From contig CAZLLI010000003.1 of the NCBI GenBank assembly GCA_964560355.1, positions 4,396 through 68,395 on the forward strand: 64,000 nt of DNA. Direction: 5' to 3'. Below, piece after piece: positions 25,192-34,969 of this stretch. The translations under genes were made by a program, and so were the position numbers. The notes under the pieces were generated by a model, which searched no databases, was not told the DNA's origin, and saw nothing but the letters and a program-made list of their open reading frames with translations. Position 1 is the stretch's first letter, and each line of letters opens with the position of its first letter. The DNA comes from JAKEHA01 sp964560355 (GTDB lineage: Bacteria; Krumholzibacteriota; Krumholzibacteriia; WVZY01; JAKEHA01).

Positions 25192-26592
25192 TCAGGCGAC
25201 GGCGGAGTCTTCGAACAGGGACTTGTTCAGGTCCGACGCCATCGGAATCGGATACTCGCCGCTGAAGCAGGCGTTGCAAAAATGATCCGGGTCGTCGACG
25301 ACGGAGCGAAGGTCCGCGATGGTCAAGTACTCGAGGCTTTCGACCCCGAGGTACTGGCGGATCTCTTCGACCGGCTTCGACGACGCGATCAGCTCGCTTC
25401 GCGACGGCATGTCGATTCCGTAGAAGCAGGGGAACTTGACGGGGGGAGACGCGATGCGCAGGTGGACTTCCTTCGCACCGGCCTTTCGGAGCATGACAAC
25501 GAGTTTCTTCATCGTGGAACCACGAACGATCGAGTCGTCCACCACCACTACCCGCTTGCCCTTCAGCACGCCCTCCACCGTATTGAATTTCAGCCGCACG
25601 GTTCCGTCGCGGAGCCGCTGGCTGGGTTGGATGAACGTACGACCCACGTAGTGATTCCGAATCAGCCCGATCTCGAACGGAATGCCCGAGGTCTGGGCGA
25701 ATCCCAAGCTCGACGTATTGCTCGAGTCCGGCACAGAGATGACGATGTCGGCGTCGACGGGATGGTTCTTGGCCAGGACCTTGCCCAGCTTACGACGAAC
25801 CTTGTCGACGTTTTCCCCGAACACCTTGCTGTCCGGACGCGAGAAGTAGATGAACTCGAATATGCACTTCGCCTGCTGCTGGGGCTCGAACGCCTTTCGA
25901 GACCGAATCCCCCGCTCGTCTACGATGACGAGTTCCCCTGGCTCGATGTCTCGAACGTAATCGGCGCCGATGATGTCCAGCGCACAGGATTCGCTGGTGA
26001 TGATGGTCGCATCACCCTTGACGCCCAGACAGAGCGGCCGGAACGACTGCGGGTCGCGAACGGCGATGAGCGAGTCCTTCGTCAGCAAGAGGACGGAGAA
26101 CGCGCCCCGCAGGTGCCGCACCGCGTCGACGATCATGTCGTCGAGAGACTCTCCCTTGCTGCGCGCAATGAGGTGGAGTATGACCTCGCTGTCCATCGTC
26201 GTGTTGAAGATGGAGCCTTCGGCTTCCAATTGCTTGCGAAGCTCGCGGGCGTTGGTGAGGTTTCCGTTGTGCGCGAGGGCGAGTTTCCCGACGCGGCAGT
26301 CCACCAAGAGCGGCTGTATGTTCGCCACGCGTGGCAGACCGGTCGTCGAATAGCGGTTGTGTCCGATGGCGCTTTTTCCCTTCAGACGAGCGATGGAGTC
26401 TTCGTCGAACACGTGCGCGACGAGTCCCATCCCCTTGTGCTCGTACATCCGGTCGCCGTCGGTGGTGACGATGCCGGCGCCCTCTTGACCGCGGTGCTGT
26501 AGGGCATACAACCCGAGGAACGTGCTTTCAGCCGCACCCTCGGATCCGTAGATCCCGAACACACCGCACTCCTCGTGGAGCGACTCGATCAT
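25192..26592 (-). CDS. purF: Amidophosphoribosyltransferase
   Basis: First enzyme of purine synthesis, converting PRPP and glutamine to phosphoribosylamine. The 466-residue protein has a short propeptide, then the nucleophile Cys9 (ECGVFGI) after cleavage, glutaminase stretches GHNRYSTTG and LAHNGNLTN, and the PRPP loop VVVVDDSIVRGST at 348-360. Cys243, Cys389, Cys439 and Cys442 match the four ligands of the [4Fe-4S] cluster of the Bacillus-type enzyme, which makes the protein oxygen-sensitive. Last gene of the purL-purQ-purF unit; overlaps the PurS-like gene by four bases. Confidence 0.97.
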   Translation of the reverse strand: MIESLHEECGVFGIYGSEGAAESTFLGLYALQHRGQEGAGIVTTDGDRMYEHKGMGLVAHVFDEDSIARLKGKSAIGHNRYSTTGLPRVANIQPLLVDCRVGKLALAHNGNLTNARELRKQLEAEGSIFNTTMDSEVILHLIARSKGESLDDMIVDAVRHLRGAFSVLLLTKDSLIAVRDPQSFRPLCLGVKGDATIITSESCALDIIGADYVRDIEPGELVIVDERGIRSRKAFEPQQQAKCIFEFIYFSRPDSKVFGENVDKVRRKLGKVLAKNHPVDADIVISVPDSSNTSSLGFAQTSGIPFEIGLIRNHYVGRTFIQPSQRLRDGTVRLKFNTVEGVLKGKRVVVVDDSIVRGSTMKKLVVMLRKAGAKEVHLRIASPPVKFPCFYGIDMPSRSELIASSKPVEEIRQYLGVESLEYLTIADLRSVVDDPDHFCNACFSGEYPIPMASDLNKSLFEDSAVA

Positions 26593-27284
26593 GAGCGCAC
26601 CCGCTCGACCCTTCCGGCGGAAACGAATTCGGCGCTTTGATAGTTGGGGTTCAGGAGAAGCCCCTCGTCGCGCCGCTTCGTCACCGCGATCTGTCTAGCC
26701 GTGTCCACCGCCGCTTGGTCGCTCGAAGCCGCTATCGCGAGCCACCAAACGGTGGCTCGTCCGGGGCACGAGACCTTGACGGGTCCCGGCCCATCTGGCG
26801 CCGATAGCTCTCGGGTGAGTTTGGCGGCGATGCCGTCCCGGCCGGCCGAGTCGTCATCTTGGACGAACACCTCGACCACGAATACCGGAGACTTGTTCAC
26901 AATATCGGCTTTACTCCCTGCCTTTCCATCGAAATCTGTGCCAGCTTCGGCGGGCTTACCCAATGACTGCCCGAAGCTGCCTACCAGCTCCGCGTGCGAG
27001 GGGCCGTCGACCTGCGTCGACGACCCCCACCGGCACTCGAGCGAGTACATGTGCTTATTGCGGTTATAGAACGTGCTCTGACGCGCGAGCGTCTTCTTGA
27101 GCGACTCCATGACCGCCTCCGGCGCGGCCGCGGACTCCAACGTGAGGTGGAAGAAATCCCACCGCTTGAGTCCGACCAGCCGGTCGCCGAACCCCATCTT
27201 CTCGACCAGCGCCAAACGGGCGGTCGAGGCCGTGAGGTCGGGGCCCCGCAGGGCGACGAGTAGGCGGGCGTCGATGGTCGTCAC
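26589..27284 (-). CDS. purS: Tandem PurS-like protein (putative FGAM synthase PurS subunit)
   Basis: A 231-residue protein that I read as two PurS-like units in one chain. Residues 4-83 follow the PurS pattern strand-helix-strand-helix-strand (LLVALRG, ARLALVEKMGFGDRLVGLK, FFHLTLE, EAVMESLKKTLA, NKHMYSLE). After a polar linker (about 86-133) a second unit appears at 135-225 (FVVEVFVQDD through LLLNPNYQSAEFV). PurS bridges small PurL and PurQ in the glutamine-dependent FGAM synthase. No other PurS is seen, PurL here is the small type that needs one, and the gene lies between purQ and purF. Start is GTG 27284. Usual PurS has only about 80 residues, so this is unusual. Confidence 0.7.
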   Translation of the reverse strand: MTTIDARLLVALRGPDLTASTARLALVEKMGFGDRLVGLKRWDFFHLTLESAAAPEAVMESLKKTLARQSTFYNRNKHMYSLECRWGSSTQVDGPSHAELVGSFGQSLGKPAEAGTDFDGKAGSKADIVNKSPVFVVEVFVQDDDSAGRDGIAAKLTRELSAPDGPGPVKVSCPGRATVWWLAIAASSDQAAVDTARQIAVTKRRDEGLLLNPNYQSAEFVSAGRVERVRS

Positions 27285-27287
27285 ACG

Positions 27288-28835
27288 TTACTTTCCGCTC
27301 GTGCTCGCGCTGGTGAGTTTCTCCAGCACCTGATCGAGCGAGAAACTCCCCACCTTTTGGCTGGGCGGGAATTCCTTGAAGGTGGCGATGTACTTCGCGA
27401 CGTATTCCTGCGCGGGCACGAGCAGGAAGAGCCGGTCGATCCGCCAGTGCTCGTAATCCATCCCGACATGGTCGGCTTCTTCGAACGGGTCGGAGCGCAG
27501 GTTGAATATCTTCGGCACGCGCAACGGCACGAACGGCTCCTGCCAAACGTCGAAGCCGTGGGCACGCTGTTCGGCGAAGACGATCTTCCACTGGTTGTAA
27601 CGAAGCGCCACCAGCGAGCCGTCGTCATTCCAATAGAAGAACTCGTGGCGCGGGCTCGGCGACTTGCCGGCGAGCGCGTCGGTGATGTTGTAGCCGTCGA
27701 GGTGTACCTTGAAGGTCTGCTTACCGACCTTCATGCCCTTGAGTAGCTTCGCGGTCACGTCCGGGTCGCCCGCGGCCGCGAGGAGTGTCGGCAGCATGTC
27801 CTCGTGCGAGAAGATATCGTTGTTGACCGTGCCGGGCTGGGTGACGCCGGGCCAGCGGATCGCGCAGGGAACGCGATAGCCGCCTTCCCAGTTCGTGTTC
27901 TTCTCCCCTCGAAACGGCGTCGTGCCGCCGTCGGGCCATGACATTTCCTCGGCACCGTTGTCGGTGGAGTACATCACGATGGTGTTGTCGTCGAGGCCGA
28001 GCGCCTTGAGCTTGTCCAAGATTTGCCCAACCATCGCGTCGTGCTCGACCATCCCGTCGGGATAGAGGCCGAGACCGGTCTTACCCTCGCTCTCCTTCTT
28101 GAGATGCGTGAAGATGTGCATGCGCGTCGAGTTCCACCACAGGAAGAACGGCTTGTCGGACTTCGCGGCCTTGTCCAGGTAGTCGAGTGTCGCCCGGGTG
28201 AACTCCTCGTCGATCGTCTCCATACGCTTGGTGTCGAGGGGACCGGTGAGCTCGATCTTCTGGGTGCCGTCCGGATTCGCCCAGCAATGGATCACGCCGC
28301 GAGTGCCGTACTTCTTGATCATCGCGGGGTCCTTGAAATAGTCCGGGTTCTCGGGCTCCTGCTCCGCGTTCAGGTGATAGAGCGAACCAAAGAACTCGTC
28401 GAAGCCGTGCATGGTCGGCAAGGTCGCGTCCGCGTCGCCGAGGTGGTTCTTCCCGAACTGCGCGGTCATGTACCCCTGCGCCTTGAGGAGCTGCGCGATC
28501 GTCACATCACGCGCCTGCAAACCCTCTTTCGCGCCCGGCAGACCGACCTTGAGCAGGCCGGTGCGAAAACCCGACTGCCCGGTGATGAAGCATGCGCGCC
28601 CCGCCGTACAGCTTTGCTGGCCGTACCAGTCGGTGAACAGCGCGCCTTCCTTCGCAATGCGATCGATATTGGGTGTCTTGTAGCCCATCATGCCTTGGTT
28701 GTAGGCGCTGACGTTCCAGTAGCCGATGTCGTCGCCCCAGAGAATCAGGATGTTGGGCTTCTTCTCTTGCGCGTTCGCGCTCGCGGCGCAAACAACGAAC
28801 GAGAAGACCATAGCGATTGCGAGGATTCGTTTCAC
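27288..28835 (-). CDS. Exported type I sulfatase (arylsulfatase family)
   Basis: A 515-residue sulfatase with a signal peptide (MKRILAIAMVFSFVVCAASA, then NA). The formylglycine site is SCTAGRACFITG with Cys76 and Arg80 (C-x-A-x-R type). Metal and active-site stretches are NILILWGDDIGYW, GKNHLGD, MYSTDNGAE and FRGEKNTNWEGG. It removes sulfate from an organic ester in the periplasm. The place is odd: 21 bases after purQ and three bases before the PurS-like gene, inside a purine operon. The maturase that makes formylglycine is not in the window. Substrate unknown. Confidence 0.93.
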   Translation of the reverse strand: MKRILAIAMVFSFVVCAASANAQEKKPNILILWGDDIGYWNVSAYNQGMMGYKTPNIDRIAKEGALFTDWYGQQSCTAGRACFITGQSGFRTGLLKVGLPGAKEGLQARDVTIAQLLKAQGYMTAQFGKNHLGDADATLPTMHGFDEFFGSLYHLNAEQEPENPDYFKDPAMIKKYGTRGVIHCWANPDGTQKIELTGPLDTKRMETIDEEFTRATLDYLDKAAKSDKPFFLWWNSTRMHIFTHLKKESEGKTGLGLYPDGMVEHDAMVGQILDKLKALGLDDNTIVMYSTDNGAEEMSWPDGGTTPFRGEKNTNWEGGYRVPCAIRWPGVTQPGTVNNDIFSHEDMLPTLLAAAGDPDVTAKLLKGMKVGKQTFKVHLDGYNITDALAGKSPSPRHEFFYWNDDGSLVALRYNQWKIVFAEQRAHGFDVWQEPFVPLRVPKIFNLRSDPFEEADHVGMDYEHWRIDRLFLLVPAQEYVAKYIATFKEFPPSQKVGSFSLDQVLEKLTSASTSGK

Positions 28836-28856
28836 GGCTCCCTCATTTCGGTTCGG

Positions 28857-29669
28857 TCAACCAATCGCTCTGCGTAACGACTCGAAAAATCCGCGGCCGG
28901 GACCCGCGGTGTAAAGATCCTTGGCGCCCACGCCGTCGCGGCTTCGGCCCCAGGTGCCGCCGACGCGGCGCGGCACCTGGTGCGCCCACGCGCCGCGCTC
29001 GGGGTGCGGCATGATGGCGAGCACGTTGCCCTGTGGGTTGGTGAGTCCGGCGATGGCGAACTGCGCGCCGTTAGGATTGTCGGGGAAGGTCGACGCGGTC
29101 TCGCCGCGCGCGCTGCAATAGGTCACGGCGACGCCGTCGCCCTTTTCGAAGTGTTTGCGCACGGACTCGCTCGAGGTGACGAAGCGACCCTCGCCGTGCG
29201 CGAGCGGAATGGGGATGGGATCGTTCGGGCGCTCTTCCATGAATTCGGTGAAGAGGCACTTCGCGGGGCCCTTCTTCACGTGCACCCAGTTGCAGTAATA
29301 GCCCACGCGGCCGGTCATCCTATTTGGTGCCAGTGCGACGTCGATACGGCCGCGTTCGAAACCGGGGACGATGCCGGTTTCGACCAATACTTGCGCGCCG
29401 TTGCAAATGCCGATCACGGGGACGCCGCGGTCGGCGGCGTGTATCACGTCGTCGAGCACTTCGTCCTTCGCCGCAACGACACCGGCGCGAATGCGATCCT
29501 GATACGACCACCCGCCGGGCAGAATGATCGCGGGCGCGTTCTTCACGGCGGCGGCCGCGTCGTTCCAGCGCCGAATTTCACCGCGCAAGCCGACGGCTTC
29601 GATCACGCGCAAGCTCTCGTACTCGCAGTTGACGCCGGGAAACTGAATGATGAGAACTTTGGAAGCCAT
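28857..29669 (-). CDS. purQ: Phosphoribosylformylglycinamidine synthase, glutaminase subunit PurQ
   Basis: A 270-residue class I glutamine amidotransferase that supplies ammonia to PurL in the FGAM synthase reaction. Nucleophile Cys89 lies in GICNGAQVL; His222 and Glu224 in MPHPERG complete the triad. N-terminal IIQFPGVNCEYE is typical. It is longer than Bacillus PurQ (about 227) and nearer the longer form seen in some other lineages. Two bases separate it from purL. Confidence 0.96.
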   Translation of the reverse strand: MASKVLIIQFPGVNCEYESLRVIEAVGLRGEIRRWNDAAAAVKNAPAIILPGGWSYQDRIRAGVVAAKDEVLDDVIHAADRGVPVIGICNGAQVLVETGIVPGFERGRIDVALAPNRMTGRVGYYCNWVHVKKGPAKCLFTEFMEERPNDPIPIPLAHGEGRFVTSSESVRKHFEKGDGVAVTYCSARGETASTFPDNPNGAQFAIAGLTNPQGNVLAIMPHPERGAWAHQVPRRVGGTWGRSRDGVGAKDLYTAGPGRGFFESLRRAIG

Positions 29670-29671
29670 AA

Positions 29672-32014
29672 TTAGCCGTAGAGAATCTCGGCCAAGCGGC
29701 CGGCGTGGACGGAGCGCAACTCGTCGTTAGTAGTCGTAAACGAACCGGCCGTGGTGCTGACGCGCAACTCGGGTGCTTCTGCGGTGCGGCCGATCTCGAG
29801 AAACGGGACCGAGTGCTGTTTTAGTACGGCCGCACATTCCTCCCAACTCGCGTCACTCACTTCAACCACGATACCACCCATCTCCGAGAAGCACTTCGCG
29901 GCCGACGCGTCGCCCAACTCCAGCTTCGCGCCGACTTCGAAGGGCGCACTCGCGATCGCCATCTCCGCGACGGTGACGAGCAACCCGCCCAGAGCCACGT
30001 CGTGCGCGGCGAGAACTAGGCGCTTCGAGAAACCGGCGACCAACGCCTGCACGAGCGCCTTCTCGAATCCGAAATCCGGCTGGGGCGCTCTTGCGTGACC
30101 GTGATTGCCGAACAAGCGCTCGTATTCGGACCCGCCCAAGTCGTCGTGCAGCCTTCCAAGCAGCACGAGACGCGAACCCACCTGCTTGAGTGCGAAACCG
30201 CGCGCGCGCGACGCGTCGTCCAGGCGCGCGGCACACGCGACGATGGGCGTGGGCGCGATGGCGCTTCCCTTTTCGCTCTGGTTGTACAAAGACACGTTGC
30301 CCGAGATCACGGGGAGCGGTGAGTTGTCGCCGAAGAGCGTCAGCGCGCGGCACGCGTCGCCGATCCCGCGCACGCTCTCCACGAACTCGTGGAACACGCC
30401 GGGGTCTTCGGGGTCGCCGAAGTTCAAGCAATCGGTGATGCAAAGCGGAAGCGCACCGACGCACGCGGCGTTGCGCGTCGCTTCGAACACCGACCACGCC
30501 CCGCCCGCGTAGGGATCGATCAGGCCGATGCGCGAGTGGCTCCCGATCGACGCCACCAGCGCGACGCTGGCGCCGGGCACGAACATCTCGACCGACGCGT
30601 CGGCTTCGCCGGGGCGCAGCACGGCGTGGCCTTGCACTTCGCAGTCGTAGTGTTGATAAATCGCCGCCTTGTCAGAGATGTTGACCGATCCCAGGAGTGC
30701 GAGTAACGACTCTCGGAGGTCGGTCTTCGCCGCGGAGACGGGAAGCGCGAGCTGGCGCTCGCGTTTCTTCTGCTCGCGTCTATACGCAATTCCGGACGTG
30801 ATCACATCCATGGCCGCGTCACAGACGACGCGACCTCCGTGAGTAATCTGAAAACGACCGTCGGTGGTTACACGACCGATGACCGTCGCTCCCGCTCCGG
30901 TATACAGGTGCGGCATCTCGAACTTCTCGTTGAAAATGCGGACGATTTCCTTCGACACGCGCGTGGGAACCGCGATGGCGAAGCGCTCCTGCGTCTCCGA
31001 GCACGCGATCACTTCGGGCAGCAGATTCGCAAACGCCTTGTTGACCTTGTCCAAGTCGATCTTGGCGCCGAAGCCGCTCGCCTCCGGCATCTCGGAGAAC
31101 GCGCACGAGATGCCGCCCGCACCCAAGTCCTTGAAGCCGATCGGCACCTTGTGGTCGCGCGCGAACTTGAGCATGTCCTTGATCGCTTCCGCGAGCACGC
31201 GCTTCACGAACGGATCCGGCACTTGCACCGCGCCCTGTTTTTCCGTCGCCGCGCTGCCGTCCAAGCGCTCCGACGCGAACGCCGCTCCGCCGAACCCGCT
31301 CGCGTCGGTGGGCTTGCCGACCAAAATCAAATCATAGGGGACGTGCTTCGCTTCCTCTGGAACGCGGCTGCGAATGATGCCGCCCTCCTCCACGATGCCG
31401 AGGGCGACCACGTTGACCAGGCAGTTGTCGTCGAAGGAGGCGTCGAAGAACGCCTCGCCGCCGTACGTGGGAACACCGAGCGCGTTGCCGTACTGCGCGA
31501 TGCCGTCGACGACGCCGAGCGCGATGTCGCGCACGCGCGCCGCGTTGGGTCCGTCGGGGTCGCCGAAGCGCAGCGGGTCCATGACGCCGATCACGTCCGC
31601 ACCCATGCAGTACACGTCGCGCACGATGCCGCCGATTCCGGTGGCGGCTCCTTCGACCGGGAGCACTTGCGACGGGTGGTTGTGGCTCTCGTGCGCCATC
31701 ACCAGGCAGTAGCTTTTTCCGCCCACTTCGCAAAAGCGAATGATGCCGGCGTCTTCGCCGGGGCCCAATACGACGTGCGGCGCCTGCGTCGGTAAATATT
31801 CTTTGAGCACCCAGCGCGAGGACTTGTAGGAGCAGTGCTCGCTCCACATGACGTTGAAAATGTGGAGCTCGACGATGGTGGGACGGCGTCCGAGCAGCTC
31901 GCACACGCGCGCGTACTCGCCGGTCGTGAGCGACACGCCGTTCTTCTTCAAAAAGTCTTTGGCCCCGCCCGCGTCCGTCGGTTCGACGGGGACGAGGTCC
32001 TTGGGGTCTATCAT
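29672..32014 (-). CDS. purL: Phosphoribosylformylglycinamidine synthase, small-type PurL
   Basis: A 780-residue synthase subunit (start ATG 32014) that makes FGAM from FGAR, ATP and ammonia. N-terminal MWSEHCSYKSSR, then LGPGEDAGII, HESHNHPSQVLP and KDLGAGGISCAFSEM are PurL hallmarks. It lacks the fused glutaminase of the 1300-residue type, so it needs PurQ and PurS; PurQ follows directly and a PurS-like gene is two genes on. First gene of the purine operon, about 50 bases after a good promoter. Confidence 0.96.
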   Translation of the reverse strand: MIDPKDLVPVEPTDAGGAKDFLKKNGVSLTTGEYARVCELLGRRPTIVELHIFNVMWSEHCSYKSSRWVLKEYLPTQAPHVVLGPGEDAGIIRFCEVGGKSYCLVMAHESHNHPSQVLPVEGAATGIGGIVRDVYCMGADVIGVMDPLRFGDPDGPNAARVRDIALGVVDGIAQYGNALGVPTYGGEAFFDASFDDNCLVNVVALGIVEEGGIIRSRVPEEAKHVPYDLILVGKPTDASGFGGAAFASERLDGSAATEKQGAVQVPDPFVKRVLAEAIKDMLKFARDHKVPIGFKDLGAGGISCAFSEMPEASGFGAKIDLDKVNKAFANLLPEVIACSETQERFAIAVPTRVSKEIVRIFNEKFEMPHLYTGAGATVIGRVTTDGRFQITHGGRVVCDAAMDVITSGIAYRREQKKRERQLALPVSAAKTDLRESLLALLGSVNISDKAAIYQHYDCEVQGHAVLRPGEADASVEMFVPGASVALVASIGSHSRIGLIDPYAGGAWSVFEATRNAACVGALPLCITDCLNFGDPEDPGVFHEFVESVRGIGDACRALTLFGDNSPLPVISGNVSLYNQSEKGSAIAPTPIVACAARLDDASRARGFALKQVGSRLVLLGRLHDDLGGSEYERLFGNHGHARAPQPDFGFEKALVQALVAGFSKRLVLAAHDVALGGLLVTVAEMAIASAPFEVGAKLELGDASAAKCFSEMGGIVVEVSDASWEECAAVLKQHSVPFLEIGRTAEAPELRVSTTAGSFTTTNDELRSVHAGRLAEILYG

Positions 32015-32071
32015 TCGAGGGGTCCGTCGGAAAAGAAATGAACGCCGTGCTCGAGCACGACGTCTGCCGGG

Positions 32072-32100
32072 ACTATAGCGAACGCGGGCGCCGCTGGCAA
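32072..32100 (-). promoter_or_regulatory. sigma70-like promoter of the purL operon
   Basis: Minus strand TTGCCA (32100-32095), 17 bases, TATAGT (32077-32072). Predicted start near 32065, leader about 50 bases to ATG 32014. No purine riboswitch fold was recognised in the leader. Confidence 0.68.
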
Positions 32101-32308
32101 GCGCGGCCACGCCGGGGCGCCGGGACGCCGCGTTCGCGTGCCATAATGACCGGACAGTACCCGAACCATACGGCTTCGGCGCCGGGCGAACGCATCCCCG
32201 GTCGAGGCACCCGCCAGAAAGCGTGGCGGCGGGGGTCTACGTCGCGCGCGTGACGTCGGGAGGATTCGAGAGTGCGCGCAAGATGGTGCTCGTGCAGTGA
32301 GGAAGAGT

Positions 32309-32336
32309 GCGGGCGGGACGACGCCGTCCCGCCCGC
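32309..32336 (-). terminator. GC-rich hairpin after the 32344-32907 gene
   Basis: GCGGGCGGGACG and CGTCCCGCCCGC make a perfect 12-bp stem with loop ACGC, starting eight bases past the stop of the minus-strand gene. No U run follows, but the stem is strong and well placed to end transcription before the purine operon promoter. Confidence 0.68.
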
Positions 32337-32343
32337 TGCAACG

Positions 32344-32907
32344 CTACATCTTCGGCCACATCGATCCGAACACGCCGCCCGTGAACAGCGCGTACAGCAA
32401 TCCGTCGAAGGTCTGCTTGATGGTGGTGCTGGGCGTTCGGTAATACCAGATCGCGTCCTGCCACAGCGCGAGCGCGTAGCCCGCGAACGCGACCGTACCC
32501 GTGAAGCGGAACACCTGCAGGTAGTCGGTCCCCGGCGGCAGCGCGCGCGACGCGACGTAACCCGCGAACACGCTCACGACCACGCAGTACACGAACCACA
32601 TGCTCAGGCCCTTCCCCATCTTGAACTGCCCGTTGGGCAGCACCGTCATCATGAACACCGGGCCCTTGTTGAGCTTGTCGATGAACGCCGGCTCCTTCAT
32701 CTGCTTCATGTTGTCGCAGCGCGGCACCATATATTCGCCCGCCGCGATATTGAACTTGCGCAGCGCGTCCATCACCGCGTCTTCGTTCGGCATTTTCTTG
32801 AAGTCGTCCTTGTGATACTTGAAGAGCATGTGGACGAGCCAACTCAAGAAGAACACCACCACGGCGGACACCAGAATCGGGAGCCAGAGTGACGTCAGGG
32901 TGACCAT
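32344..32907 (-). CDS. Conserved hypothetical membrane protein
   Basis: A 187-residue membrane protein I cannot name. A first span (LPILVSAVVVFFLSWLVHMLF) is followed by a soluble part of about 80 residues with basic HKDDFKKMPNEDAVMDALRKF and YMVPRCDNMKQMKEPAF, then three more spans (WFVYCVVVSVFAGYVA, FTGTVAFAGYALALW, GLLYALFTGGVFGSMW). AGGAGG is seven bases before ATG 32907. It lies after the peroxiredoxin gene and before a strong hairpin. Only topology can be stated. Confidence 0.8.
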   Translation of the reverse strand: MVTLTSLWLPILVSAVVVFFLSWLVHMLFKYHKDDFKKMPNEDAVMDALRKFNIAAGEYMVPRCDNMKQMKEPAFIDKLNKGPVFMMTVLPNGQFKMGKGLSMWFVYCVVVSVFAGYVASRALPPGTDYLQVFRFTGTVAFAGYALALWQDAIWYYRTPSTTIKQTFDGLLYALFTGGVFGSMWPKM

Positions 32908-32955
32908 TGCGACCTCCTATCGACTGGGGGTTTGTCGAATCACGGGTTCACGAAT

Positions 32956-33582
32956 TTACTTCTTCTGCAAACTCGCAACGGTGTCGAGAATCGCTTTGCT
33001 GTCTTCCGCGGCGTTGACTTCGGTATTCTTGGCGGCGACCTTGCCGTCCTGGCCGATCACGAACGTCCAGCGCTTGATCGCGAGGGGGACGGTGAAGGGC
33101 TGCTCTTTGCCGTCGATGCTGGCCGTGTACGAACCACCCTTGGTGGTCGGCACGCCGAAGAGCGCCGCGACCTTGCCGTCCGGGTCGGCGAGCAGCGCGA
33201 AGGTGAGACCCTTCTCCTTCTTGAACATCTGGTGTTCGGCGACGCTGTTGGCGCTCACGCCCACCACGTCGACGCCCTTCTCCTTGAGCGCGGTGAGGTC
33301 GTCGCGATAGCCGCACGCCTGCTTGGTGCACCCGCCCGTCATGTCGGCAGGATAGAAGTACACCACCAGAATCCCCTTGCCGACGTGGTCCGCCGACTTC
33401 CACTCCTTGCCGGTGTCGTCGGTCGCGCTGAACACGGGCGCGGCGTCGCCGACTTTCAAGTCGACGGCCGGCTTGGCGGGCTCCGACGTGGCGCTCTGCG
33501 CGGCGGGCTTCTGTTCCGTCGGTGTTTGCGCGGTCGGGGTTTGGGCGAGCAAACTGGTCATGATGATCATCTCGAGTAGCAT
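32956..33582 (-). CDS. Peroxiredoxin (AhpC/TSA, Bcp-like)
   Basis: A 208-residue thiol peroxidase of the Bcp type. The stretch VVYFYPADMTGGCTKQACGYRD carries the peroxidatic Cys85 and, five residues later, Cys90 as resolving cysteine, as in one-subtype Bcp proteins; the usual T-P-G-C is T-G-G-C here. Residues 1-14 look like a short hydrophobic export signal and 15-40 are a low-complexity Gln/Pro/Thr stretch, so it is probably exported. GGAGGAG precedes the ATG. It would reduce hydrogen peroxide or organic peroxides in the envelope. Confidence 0.88.
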   Translation of the reverse strand: MLLEMIIMTSLLAQTPTAQTPTEQKPAAQSATSEPAKPAVDLKVGDAAPVFSATDDTGKEWKSADHVGKGILVVYFYPADMTGGCTKQACGYRDDLTALKEKGVDVVGVSANSVAEHQMFKKEKGLTFALLADPDGKVAALFGVPTTKGGSYTASIDGKEQPFTVPLAIKRWTFVIGQDGKVAAKNTEVNAAEDSKAILDTVASLQKK

Positions 33583-33667
33583 GGGAACTCTCCTCCGATG
33601 AAATGGGCGTAGCGGGGATTCTAGCTCATTTCAACCATGCGGGGGTTTGATATTTCGACCGAGCGCT

Positions 33668-34957
<1,290 letters not shown>

Positions 34958-34969
34958 AGGAACGTCATT

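Larger units (their letters stand above)
32015..32343. other. Gene-free stretch between purL and the 32344-32907 gene
   Basis: Holds the purL promoter (32072-32100) and a strong hairpin (32309-32336). Short open frames on the plus strand here lack a convincing start or family match and I do not call them. Nothing else recognised. Confidence 0.6.

Noticed and set aside
32038..32253. 71-codon plus-strand frame in the purL upstream gap
   Set aside because: No ribosome-binding site, overlaps the purL promoter, and its sequence resembles no protein.
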